Shown one piece after another: positions 21,245 through 31,865 of a stretch of DNA of 64,000 nucleotides. Every line of letters begins with the position of its first letter. The first letter of the stretch is position 1. The position numbers and the translations under genes are program-made. The stretch comes from Hibiscus mutabilis. Lineage: Eukaryota; Streptophyta; Magnoliopsida; Malvales; Malvaceae. The stretch covers positions 26,834,750-26,898,749 of the forward strand of contig CM033719.1 of the NCBI GenBank assembly GCA_019671005.1, written 5' to 3'. The notes beneath the pieces are model-generated. The model did no database searches, was not told the origin of the DNA, and saw nothing but the letters and a program-made list of their open reading frames with translations.

Positions 21245-24200
21245 TGTAACCCCCCAGTTTTGGGCCTAGGAGTTTTCTAGGTTGATTAGTCGGTCCGAAG
21301 GACCGAATTAAAGAATTCGAGTCAGTTTCGAGATTTAATTCGAAATAAATATTTTCGGGTGAGATGAAAATATGAAAAAATATTCTAAAATCATTATTTA
21401 ATATATAAATGGTTCTGGTGAAGTCAATTTTGGAAAAAGGAATCTCGAAATTGGACATTTTGGTTAGTGACCAAAATGTAATGTTTTAAAACTATTTTTA
21501 GTGACTATTTTGTAAAAGGGTCAAAACTTTAAATCTTTAAGGAGCTATTTACCTAAATTCTAATATCAGACTTTTTCCCTTAATTGGCTATTTTAAATAA
21601 TTTTAAAATAATATAAAAGGCTTGGAGAATTAATTGGATAATTAAAAGGCTAAAAACAATTTGACGTAACTAACCTTTCATCAAAAGCTTTTCTCTCAAA
21701 TTCTCTCCAGCCAAACACTCTTTTCCACTTCAATTTTCTCAAGTAAACTCACGATTTCAACATTCTTTTGATTTCAAATTAATCTTTAATAGTTTCCTAA
21801 TAAAACCTATTTGATTTGATATTGTTTCTCAAGAAAAATCATCAAATTAAGGAGAAAGACATCCATTAGAGGTGATGTTCATTCTTCTCCTCTAATACAA
21901 GGTTATTTACTAAAATTCCCAAGTTATTGATCCTTTACATATGATTTCTAACTTGATTTGATGATTTAATTATGGAAAATTGGTTTAATCAAGGGTTAAT
22001 TGATTAGATTGGTGGATTTTCGTATAGGCTCTATTTTGCTGAGTTCTTGATTGATTCTAATCGTTATTTCAATGTTAAATAATGTTAATAAGTGGGTTTT
22101 AACATTGGAATTTCAAAACTATTTGAATCTCTAATTTTCTAGGTTGTTAGTTATGAGTTTTTGAGGAGTTGTAGGTTTATTGATTGCTGGAGGTATAAGG
22201 ATGATGTTAATGTGTTTTTAGATGTTAATTGATGTTTATGGATGGGTTAAAACGTTAGGTTTGGGTTGGGTTAAGTTTGGAAGATGTTTGATGTTGATTT
22301 CGATTGTTGTAGAGTGAAATTGAGCAGATTATGTTGAGGTTTTATGCGAGTTGATGTTGTTGGGCTGTTGAATGCATTTTGATGCATTGAATCCTCTATT
22401 TTTGTGTGAATAAGATAGGGGAAGTTGGTCCTCAAGCTTGAACAGACGTTTCAGAAGCTTTAGAGGCATGCTTACCGAATCAACAAGCGAGAGTTTGCGT
22501 GCCGGTGAGTAAGAACATGATTTACAGCTTTTCAAAGGTTTGAAAGTTGTGTTTGGGGGTTTAGATCAAGCTTGAAACGCTGATCTAAGCTCGAAAGTAA
22601 GTAAATGATGAATTTTCTCTTGAACTCTGTTTCGTAAATAAATTTTATGCACTTGTTTTAATAGATTGATTACTCACTGTTTATGCATGATTTAAGCATG
22701 GTTTAATGCTGAAAAATGGTTATGAAATGATGTTGATGCATTTGTAAGTAATGCATGATTAGATAATGTTTTTGAACATTGGGAATGCTTGGTTGAAAGC
22801 ATTGAAAAAATTGTTTTTGATAGATGCATATAAAAATAGTGAGTTAATGTTAATGAACCGGATTATATTGGCAAGTGATGGTTTAAAAATGTTATAGAAA
22901 AATTATCGAATATAATTGGCCAGCCATAGGATTTAAAGTGCACTTTAATAAGTCGCCCATGGTTCGTAGAGGTGATATGTTGAAAGTTTTTACTCCGACT
23001 ATGTGAACCTCAATATTGTTAAGGTAATGCTTCAATGGCTTTTACTCCGGCTGCGACCGTAGAGGTGATGCATTAGAGGTGTTTACTCCAAATTGGAGGA
23101 TGAGCCATGGTAGTGTAGAGGTAATGCATGTGTTGCATTTACTCTATGCCATTGGGCTATTAAGTGATTGGGATATCACTTGAGAAATCTGTGTATCCGA
23201 TGTAGTTTGATGAAAGAAATGAGATAGAGAAAGGATCACTTGAAAGCCAATATAATGAATTGATGTATCATGTTGATGAATTGTTGTATAATGTGATTTA
23301 TACATGTGAATACTCTTTAAGCTTTGCATATGGGATGTTATGCATGGAAAGGCTTAAATCGAGGGTTGCAGATGGGATTATGCTGTAGAATCCATGATAC
23401 TTGTTGTATATGGTTTAATATGCATGTTTTGAAAAGGATTAAGTGCATATATTGAAAGGAAGGCATGATGGTTTTTGAATAAAATGTTTATGACTGGTTT
23501 TGGGAATAAACCAATTTTAAAATGCATTGGATGATATTTTGTGTTTGAGCACTCCTCATTAAGCAATTCGTGCTTACGCTCTCTTTATCATCAATGCAGA
23601 TTAGTGGATTGAAAGGCGGCAAGCAAGCAAGAAAGGACATCCAAGGACTTGGTTGCAAAGTATGGTTTGAACTATACATAGCAATAATAAGGGCAATGTG
23701 TTAAATGTTGATTTGGGAGAGTTGTTTGCTAGACTCCCTGTTTGTACAAGTTTCATATGTTGGTTTGGATTTGTAATAGGCTTAAACTGTTTGAGATGTG
23801 GGTGGATTTATATTTTGGATGTTGATTAGGGAGCATGCCTATAGACATAGTGGACGATTGTGTTAGACTTGTTAGGATTGCTTTATTCGCTGGTATGTGG
23901 TCTTTAAGTATTCTTATGATGCTATATGATGTTTAGATGATGTTTAAATGTGTATAGATTGAGCCAAAGTGTCATATGTTGGACCTATAGGTCATTACAT
24001 GCCTCTGCGTACCGATACGGGTACCCAAGGATAAGTACGCGAGGTCTGGTAAGGCTTAAATCATTGAAAAATAACAAAGGGTATCAGTACGACTAGCCAC
24101 TGTATTAGTACCCCTTAAAAGAATTTTTATACTGGTGTCGGTACACGAGTTTGCGTACTGGTATACGCTCTTCATTATTTACGAGTCGTATCGATACGTA

Positions 24201-24796
24201 GGGTACTATATCGGTACGGGGTTTGGTCACTGGAATTTTAAGTTTTGAGAAATTGTTAGGAGGATCAGTACGGTGAGTCAACACACCGTATCGATGCGGT
24301 GTATTCGTGTATCGGTACAAGTAGTTGTTATGGTAGTTAATCCGTATCAATACGGGCTTGCCCGTATTGGTACGCCCTGTTGATTTTATGCTGGTCAGTT
24401 TGCTAAAGTTTAGAAATCTTACAATTTAGTCCGTGAATGTTGTGTATGCAATTGAATGAGTTAGAATGATTATTTGAGTCGGAATTTAACATGTGAGCAT
24501 TGAATTGGACTAATAAATTATTAATAACCTAAATCTTAACTAAGACCCTATAATTTGTGAAAATTACATTTTGGTCCTTAATATGCGTTTTTGAGCAATT
24601 AAACCCTGTTTTGATATTTGATTTCAATATGATGTTTCCGCTGAAGCATGTTCACCGTAGGGAATTAATCGAAGCATTTAGACAAGATAAAAAGAAAAAT
24701 GAAATGGATTAGTTTAGGTTGTAGCTCGGGTTTACTTCGATAAACCTAATGTGATCCTTTTGGTTCGGTTTCGACTAGGCTGAGCTACGGGTTATA
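21245..24796 (+). repeat. 5' LTR of the Tekay/Del element
   Basis: It begins TGTAAC and ends GTTATA (probably a decayed GTTACA), five bases before the primer site. At 3552 bp it is long but within the range I know for this clade. The segment 23990-24380 holds a dense cluster of the palindromic word GTATCGGTAC and relatives. A diverged partial second copy lies at 31866-34716. Confidence 0.85.
23990..24380 (+). repeat. Cluster of GTATCGRTACG palindromic words in LTR
   Basis: About eleven variants of GTATCGGTAC or TACCGATAC occur in 390 bases (for example near 24010, 24081, 24188, 24288, 24310 and 24345), often flanked by CG-rich words, in an otherwise AT-rich LTR. The copy at 34610-34713 shows the same start. 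Confidence 0.7.
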
Positions 24797-24801
24797 TTTG
24801 G

Positions 24802-24814
24802 TGGTATCAGAGCC
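24802..24814 (+). other. Primer binding site, initiator tRNA-Met
   Basis: TGGTATCAGAGCC follows the LTR after a short spacer, as is usual for Tekay/Del elements. Confidence 0.9.
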
Positions 24815-25061
24815 AGGTTGACAAAAAATTGGGATATTGACGATGAATGTACAATGTTGTTTTCTATGCACGGTGATTGTTTAAATGTATAGTGTTTGAT
24901 ATATGCCATATTGGAGTATTTTTGGGGACACATTGCCTTTTTACTACTGTTATAAAATGATGATTTTGGTTTGAAATGAAATTCTTAGATCCTTGCTTGA
25001 AGTTGGCCTGATTGTTTTTTGTTTTGGTGTAATTATCATGCCTTAGATACGTTTTTATACG

Positions 25062-26280
25062 ATGCCACTAAGGAGAGAATTACAATCAAGCGGAAATGCT
25101 ATGGCTGGAGGGTAGAGAGATAAGGGTGAAATTGTGCATCATGAGGGATTGTCACCTCACCCGCCTAATCTTCCTGAGGGAATGGAGCATGTACCACCTG
25201 CACCACTTGGTTCGGTGTTTAGTGATATGATGCCTTTAGTTTAGGCAATGACTGAAGCATTCCAGGCCACGATGGTTAGAGTTCATGTACCCACTCTGGC
25301 ACCCACTACTGTTGTTAATCCAGGGTTGTCGTTAGAGCATTTGCGCAGCCTTAGAGGTATTGAGTTTAGAGGGTTAGAACCTGAGGCATCCGAGGAGTGG
25401 ATTGCCAGTACAGATCAAATTCTGGTTCAGATGGGGTGCAATGATGACTGCAAGCTAGGATGTACTGTGTCCCTGTTGCAAGGTAATGCGCACAGTTGGT
25501 GGACCACTGCGATCGCGAGTATGTAACCCGATGATATAACATGTGAATTATTCCAAGATGCCTTTAGAAAGAAGTATCTGGGAGTTAGATACTTGGATGA
25601 AAAGAAATGCGAGTTTATGGCCTTGGTTCAGGGCAGTATGATAGTATCTGAGTATGAGGTGCAATTTGTGAGGCTGAGTCAGTATGTGCCTAAGTTGGTG
25701 CCGGATAAGAGGCATTGCTGTGATCGATTCTGATATGGGCAAGAGTAGAATGTTAAGACCTATATGTTGGCCATTGATTATACGAATTTTAACGTATTGG
25801 TTATACGGACGAAGGATATCGAGCAGAGTTTGGGTTTATCTTTTCGTATAGAAGGTTCTGGCTCTAGAAAGAGAGCTGCGGATTTTGGTCCCAATGGTGG
25901 CCGGTATAAGAGGCACCGTGATTGAAGGCATCATCTCGAGTTGAGCTGCAGTGACAATCTAACTGGGAAATGATAGTTACCCGAGTGTGCATAGTATAGG
26001 AAGCAGCACTCAGGGGTCTGTTAGAGATCATTAAAAGTCTGTTAAGGCTTTTAGTCGAGATATCATGTTAGACGTGATTGCCCGCAGATGAGACGAGTTG
26101 GTCTGGCTCATGTGTCTAGTACGGGTAATGCTTGTTAGAATTATGGGTCAAGAGATCACATGAGGCATGATTGTTCAATGTTAGCTAGAGGTGTATGGGC
26201 TTCTGCACCTACTGTAGCACCACCGAGAGGTCGTGGGTGCGATCGAGGTAATTTCTAACAGAGAAAGGATGGACAGAAAA
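25062..26280 (+). pseudogene. Gag of the Tekay/Del element, decayed
   Basis: From the ATG at 25062 the frame has a TAG at 25111 and another at 25242, then an open stretch from 25248 with the gag block FRGLEPEASEEWIASTDQIL and LLQGNAHSWWTT (to 25526). After a stop, FQDAFRKKYLGVRYLDEKK and VSEYEVQFVRLSQYV follow, as in this family's gag. A zinc knuckle with C, H and final C remains near 26133-26174, but one Cys is Tyr and one codon is TAG. Several frameshifts separate the pieces. Confidence 0.8.
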
Positions 26281-26282
26281 TC

Positions 26283-26810
26283 GTGGTACATACAGTGGCA
26301 GTTCGACCCGAGGGTGGTAGACCAACGAGGATCTATGTGCACCGTGAAGGAAGGAATAACACGAATGTGATAGCAGGTAATTTTACCTTGCAGTCTAAGT
26401 CATTACTTTCTTTGGTAGATTTTGGTTTTATGTATTCATATATTTTGCATAAGCATGAGAATTTGCTTGATATACTAGTAGAAGTGTTAGATGTGGGTAT
26501 GCAAGTAACGAGTTCTTTTGGAGATATGGTTGTTACGAGAAAGTTGTATAGGAGATGTCCTTTGATGGTTCAAGGCTATGTGTTTACGGCTGATTTGATG
26601 GAGCTGCCCTTTCATGGTTTTAATGTGATCTTGGGAGGGATTGGTTGTCTGAGCATTGGGCTGTGGTCAATTTTGAGACCAAGCAAGTTTTGTTGAGACT
26701 TGATGATGATTATAAAGTGGTGGTTGTGGGTAAGAATGTTAAGTTTTTATCTAATATGGTTTCGGCCTTGGAGGCGCAGAAGTTGTTAGAGTGGGGTGTC
26801 AAGAATATTT
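26283..26810 (+). pseudogene. Aspartic protease of the Tekay/Del element, active site altered
   Basis: The open frame 26283-26696 carries the protease blocks LVDFGFMYSYI and PFHGFNVILG. The expected active site is Asp-Ser-Gly; here codons 26418-26426 read Asp-Phe-Gly, so the catalytic motif is changed. A frameshift just after VILG moves the rest of the domain to another frame. Confidence 0.8.
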
Positions 26811-26849
26811 GGCCTATGTTATGAACCCGAATGTGGAAGAAGTGCAGAC

Positions 26850-27794
26850 TAAGGATATCCATACTATTTGTGAATTTTCGGGTGTGTTTCCAGAGGAGTT
26901 TCTTTGATTGCCACCAGATATAAAGGTGAAGTTTTGTACAAAAATGTACGTTGATACGACTCTGGTGTTAATTGTACCATATCGGATGGCACCAAGGAGT
27001 TGAAAGAGTTGAAGACGCAACTCCAGGAGTTGTTGGATCATGGTTTTATCCGACCTAGTGTTTCGCCATGGGGAGCACCGGTGTTATTTGTGAAAAATAA
27101 GGATGGCACTTTGAGGATGTGCATTGATTATCGGCAATTGAACAAGTTGACGATTAAGAATAAGTATTCTTTGCCGCAAATTGATGATTTGTTCAATCAA
27201 CTTTGGGGTGCTACGGTGTTTTCCAAGATTGATCTGAGATATGGATACTATCAGTTGAAGGTTAAGGATGAAGATGTGTTAAAGACTGCTTTTTATATGA
27301 TGTACGACTATTATGAGTTCTTGGTCATGTCGTTTGGGTTGACGAATGCACCTGCAACATTCATGGATATGATGAATCGGATGTTCTATGAATTCTTGGA
27401 TCAATTCGTAGTGGTTTTCATTGATGATATTCTTGTGTACTCTCGTACCGAGGATGATCATGATCGATACCTACGGATTGTGTTGCAAACCTTATTAGAT
27501 AATCAGCTTTATGCCAAGTTGAGCAAATGTGAGTTTTGGATTAGAGAAGTGGTCTTTCTTGGTCTTGTTATTTCTGCGGAAGGTATCCAGGTGGATCCAA
27601 AAAAGATTGAGGCGGTTGTGAGTTGGAAACAACCTAAGTCGATAATGAAGGTCCGTAATTTCCTGGGGTTGGCCGGTTATTACCGTTATTTTCTGGATGA
27701 ATTCTCAAGGTTTGCTGCTCCGTTGACAAAGTTGCTGCAAAAAGATGTACGGTTCAAGTGGATGGAAGCTAGACAACAGGCTTTTAAAAGTTAA
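26850..27794 (+). pseudogene. Reverse transcriptase of the Tekay/Del element
   Basis: The best preserved part is 27000-27794, open for 264 codons. Motifs in order are PWGAPVLFVKNKDGTLRMC, DYRQLNKLTIKNKYSLPQ, ATVFSKIDL (first catalytic Asp), FGLTNAPATFMDMMN, VVFIDDILVYS (the catalytic pair at 27423-27428) and FLGLAGYYRYF. All three catalytic Asp are present. The apparent start ATG at 27000 is internal to pol, since the upstream palm region (26850-26999) has stops. It would copy element RNA into DNA in the virus-like particle. Confidence 0.9.
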
Positions 27795-28368
27795 ATGAAG
27801 CTTTGACAGAAGCTCTGATCTTGATTCAACCTGAGTAAGGGAAAGAATTTTTGGTTTATAGAGACGCATCCTACGTTGGTTTGGGGTGTGTGTTGATGCA
27901 AGATGGGAAAGTTGAAGCTTATGCATCAAGGCAGCTGAAGGTGCACGAACACAACTATCCTACGCATGATCTCGAGCTTGCTGTAGTAGTGTTTCCGTTG
28001 AAGATTTGGAGACATTACCTTTATGGTGAGAAGTGTATTGTATACACGGATCATAGGAGTTTGAAGTATTTGATGTCGCAAAAAGAGTTGAATCTTAGGT
28101 AACATAGGTGATTGGAGTTGCTTAAAGATTATAATTTAACAGTTGAGTATCATCCGGGTAAAGCGAATATTGTGGCCGATGCTTTGAGTAAAAAAGTTGT
28201 TATGGTGTTGAGGGCCATGTTTGCGAGGTTGAGTGTGACCCATGATGGAGGTTTGTTGGTTAAGTTGCAAGTAAAGCCATCTTTGTCGCAGTTGATCAAG
28301 GAAAAGTAACCTTATGATGAGGCATTGGTATCGCATGCCAAGGACATCATGGATGAAAGTCCTATAGA
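27795..28368 (+). pseudogene. RNase H of the Tekay/Del element
   Basis: It continues pol after a frameshift near 27790 and a TAA near 27836. The blocks YRDASYVGLGCVLMQDGK, THDLELAVVVFPLKIWRHYL, VYTDHRSLKYL and YHPGKANIVADALSKK carry the acidic residues of the RNase H site, all apparently kept. Two stops near 28100-28110 (Gln and Trp positions) break it before the last block. Confidence 0.85.
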
Positions 28369-29503
28369 TTTTCACTTTATTGGTGATGGGGTGTTGTGTT
28401 TTAAAGATCGTATAGTGGTGCCTGGTGATGTGGAGTTGAGGCGAATGATTTAGACCGAGGCACATGCCAGTCCTTTTGCTATGCATTCTGATGGTGCCAA
28501 GATGTATCGAGATTTGGAGGAAGAGTATTATTGGGTGGGCTTAGAAAAAGGATGTAGCTGATTTTGTTGCTAGATGTATGGTATGTCAGCGTGTAAGGCT
28601 GAATACCAGTTCTCTTTCAGGTTGTTGCAACCGTTGAAGATTCCGGAGTGAAAATGGGAGAGAATCACCATAGATTTTGTGTCGGGGTTACCTTTAACAC
28701 CGACTAAAAAGGATTATATTTGGGTGATTATTGATCAGTTTACGAAGTGTACACATTTTCTGTCAGTGCATACGACGTATACTTTGGATAAGTTGGCGGA
28801 TCTTTAGGTTGCTGAAATTGTGAGGTTGCATGGGGTACCCAAGTCGATTGTTTCGAATAGGGATCCGTAGTTTACAGCGAGGTTTTAGCAATGTTTACAT
28901 CGAGCTTTGGGTACTCGCTTGAATTTCAGTTCTTCGTATTATCCTCAGACGGACGGTTAGTCTGAACGTGTGATTCAGATTTTGGAGGATATGTTGAGAT
29001 GTTGCATTATTGAGTTCCAAGGAACTTGGGAAAGGCAATTGCCTTTGGTAGAGTTTGCGTACAATAATAGCTATCAGGAGAGTATAAAGATGGCACCATA
29101 TGAAGCCTTGTATGATAGGAGGTGTCGTACGCCCCTGTGTTGGGTCGAGGTTAGGGAAAAATATGTTTTCATGCCTGATGTGTTGAAAGACACGAATGAG
29201 AAAGTAAAGCTTATATGTGATCGGTTGAAAGAGGTCTCGGATAGGCAGAAATTTTACGCGGTTTTGAAGCATAGGGAAGTTGAGTACGCGGTTGGCGAAA
29301 AGGTTTTCTTGAAAGTCTCACCTTGGAAGATGGTGTTTCATTTTGGAAGCAAAGAAAAATTGAGTATGAGGTTTATTAGATTGTATGAGGTGTTGGACCG
29401 CATAGGTCCTATGGCTTATCGGTTGTGTTTGCCTCCTAAGTTGGAGAAGATTCATGATGTGTTTCATGTATCCATGTTGCGGAGGTATCGTTCGGATATG
29501 TGA
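28369..29503 (+). pseudogene. Integrase of the Tekay/Del element
   Basis: Blocks in order are a decayed HHCC zinc region (28480-28600), the core start TIDFVSGLPLTPTK (first Asp), VSNRDP (second Asp), YYPQTDG followed by SERVIQILEDML (Glu), then the open stretch 28970-29503 with LPLVEFAYNNSYQ, MAPYEALYDRRCRTPLCW and VFHVSMLRRYRSD. The DDE triad is kept, but four or more TAG stops interrupt the core, mostly at former Gln or Trp codons. Confidence 0.9.
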
Positions 29504-29715
29504 TGCCAGTTGAGGATGTTGAGTTGCGACTAAATTTGTCTTATGATGAGGAACCAGTGGAGATCCTTGACTCCAGTAGTAAAGTTCTTTGTGGCAAGAC
29601 GAATGAGCTTGTTAAGGTGTTGTGGCGACATCGTGGTGTTGAGAAGGCCACGTGGAAGAGTAAGTCGAATATGTTAGAGCAGTTTCTGCATTTTTTCTCA
29701 TCAGGTAAATTTTGA
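29500..29715 (+). pseudogene. Integrase C-terminal chromodomain
   Basis: It overlaps the integrase frame by four bases, probably through a frameshift. VEILDSSSKVLCGK, then VKVLWRHRGVEKATWKS match the chromodomain of plant chromoviruses, which steers integration toward particular chromatin. The aromatic Trp residues of the core are present. Confidence 0.8.
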
Positions 29716-29726
29716 GGACGAAATTT

Positions 29727-29738
29727 CTTAAGGGGGAG
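29727..29738 (+). other. Polypurine tract of the Tekay/Del element
   Basis: The run CTTAAGGGGGAG sits immediately before the 3' LTR start at 29740, preceded by GAGGACGAAATTTC, a typical context in this clade. Confidence 0.85.
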
Positions 29739-29739
29739 T

Positions 29740-30351
29740 TGTAACGCCCCGATTTTGGGCCTAGGAGTTTTCTAGGTTGATTAGACGGTCTGAAGGATCA
29801 GATTAGAGGATTCGAGTCAGTTTCAGGATTTAATTCGAAATAAATATTTTCAGGTGAGATAAAAATATGGAAAAATATTCTAATATCATTATTTAAAATA
29901 TAAATGATTTTGGTGAAGTCAATTTTGGAAAAGGAATCTCGAAATTGGACATTTTGGTTAGTGAACAAAACTAAAGTTTTAAAACTGTTTTTAGTGATTT
30001 TTTTAAAAGGGTCAAAACTCTGAATCTTTAAGGAGCTATTTACCCAAAGTTTAATATCAGACTTTTCCCCTTAATTGGATATTTTAAATGATTTTAAAAT
30101 AATATAAAAAGGCTTGGAGAATTAATTGGATAATTAAAAGGCTAAAAACAATTTGACGTAACTAACTATTCATCAAAAGCGTTTCTCTCAAATTCTCACC
30201 AGTCAAACACTCTTTTCCACTTTAATTTTCTCAGGTAAACTAACAATTTCAACATTCTTTTGATTTCAAATTAATCTTTAATGGTTTCCTAATAAAACCT
30301 ATTTGATTTAATCTTGTTTCTCAAGAAAAATCATCCAATTAAGGGAAAAGT
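29740..30351 (+). repeat. 3' LTR of the Tekay/Del element, truncated
   Basis: It begins TGTAACGCCCC and aligns with 21245-21855. At about 30351 it switches abruptly to the duplicated flank starting with GAATATTGAAGATAAAT, so about 2.9 kb of LTR is missing. Confidence 0.85.
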
Positions 30352-30890
30352 AGAATATTGAAGATAAATACAGTTGGGCTCAGTTCAGTTGTCGTAACCG
30401 AATTTGTTAAGGCAATGTAGCCTATTTTTATTTTAGCCCGTGCGAGCAACATATTGATTAAACAATACTCAGTCTGTTATTCTTACGTTGGGCTATATAA
30501 ATGAAAGGGTTGCTAGATCCTGGCCCACCGTGTGTTTAGGCTTACATTCTATCAGTTTTCAAATTATTCTATTTGTCTATCGATATTTTTTGTCTATTCA
30601 CTCTACCAAAAAATGACTCTTTGTTTTCTTTGATTCCAGATATTCTCTGAATAATCTTCAACTCTTAATTCAACACCTTCCTATATCTATCTAACAACAT
30701 ATTGTTGGCCCTAACATCTCTGTGAACAAATGTAAGAACACTAATAATTGTACAATATCGATTTGTCTCTACCTTATTAACCGCACTCAATCTATAATAA
30801 AGTCTTCAAGCTCTTACCTCCCAAATACTCATAAAATCAATATCTTATTCAAGGCTTCAACCGTATAGTCTTACAAAGTTAGGGTGCAGC
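30352..30890. repeat. Unclassified repeat, copy B
   Basis: A diverged copy of 19731-20252, with a nine-base difference near 30376 and the same TATA-like word. It marks the left end of the duplicated block 30352-34716. Confidence 0.6.
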
Positions 30891-31865
30891 TGTAGAAGAA
30901 ATACTACTTGGCAAAAGATTGAGGATTCAGTGTAAGCATGTAAGTAAATAATGTCAAGAATACGTCTTTTTGCGTGCAAGTATACACGGTCAGCAAGTAA
31001 TACAGCAGTAAGCTGAGTATTGTATCTATAGGAATTGTCCAGGAATTTAATGTCACGATTTTTACTTGTGAGTGGGAAAAATGAGTTTGAATTGGATTTA
31101 AGAAAAATGACTAAGGAAAAGAAAATAAAAGTTCAGGCAGATTAGCAAACAAATGTATTCAAATGGATGTGGGCGTTGGCAAGGGATGCATGGATTTCAC
31201 GCTAGTAAAGACAACATTTAATAACTTTTAGCCTTGATTTTATTGATGAACAGATTTTAAGGTTAGTGTTGCCTCCATCGATAACAATACCCTAAGTTAA
31301 TTACTCTTATATCTTTATAGCGATGTTTTTCAACAATTAACTTTGGCAAAGTTCTAATCTTTACTCCTAAGGGGTAGACTTACTTTCGAAGTAAGCTCAT
31401 CTACTTGAACATCTTCTTTCGAAGTTTCTCACCTTAGTAGCTGGCAATTAATCGTTATCTCCTAAGTCTGTTAAGATATTAAGTGATAATATGCATGCAA
31501 TGCCAACTGTCGTATGACAAAGAATTTAAGAAAATTAAGCACTAGCAGAATAGACAAAATGCCAAGGCATTCAAGTATTAAAACTGAAAATAGCTAAGCA
31601 TTAATCGCAAAAATATCCCCAACCAACTTAAAAGAATTAGTTCATGGTTGGGGGAACCATCCACACATCATCGTTTGTAAACATCACCATCGTAAATGAA
31701 ATTTTAAAAAAGAGAAATAGACAAAGAAGGAGATCTATCGATGTAGCCCTTCAATGGATCTAGAGCCCTCGGTCTTAGCCAGGTTGAACCACAGTTTGCC
31801 CTCTTCTTTACCATGGTGTAGCCTCCCTAGTCGATCTCCGATATGCTTCCTTTATATAGGCACTA
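30891..31865 (-). mobile_element. Athila-type LTR fragment, copy B
   Basis: It matches 20253-21244 and ends at the same point (...TATATAGGCACT) against a Tekay LTR start. Sharing this exact junction means copies A and B come from one duplicated block, not two insertions. Confidence 0.75.

Larger units (their letters stand above)
21245..30351 (+). mobile_element. Tekay/Del-type chromovirus (Ty3/gypsy), decayed, 3' LTR truncated
   Basis: The order is a 3552-bp 5' LTR, an initiator-Met primer site, gag, protease, reverse transcriptase, RNase H, integrase, chromodomain, polypurine tract, then only the first 612 bp of the 3' LTR. The domain order and the C-terminal chromodomain define a chromovirus; sequence style suggests the Tekay/Del clade. 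Many stops and several frameshifts make it inactive. It sits within an Athila LTR fragment. The LTR starts differ by roughly 10 percent by eye, so it is old. Confidence 0.9.

Noticed and set aside
22329..23679. Several minus-strand frames of 60-70 codons
   Set aside because: They lie inside the Tekay LTR, antisense, with no domain; similar frames recur in the second LTR copy because it is duplicated.
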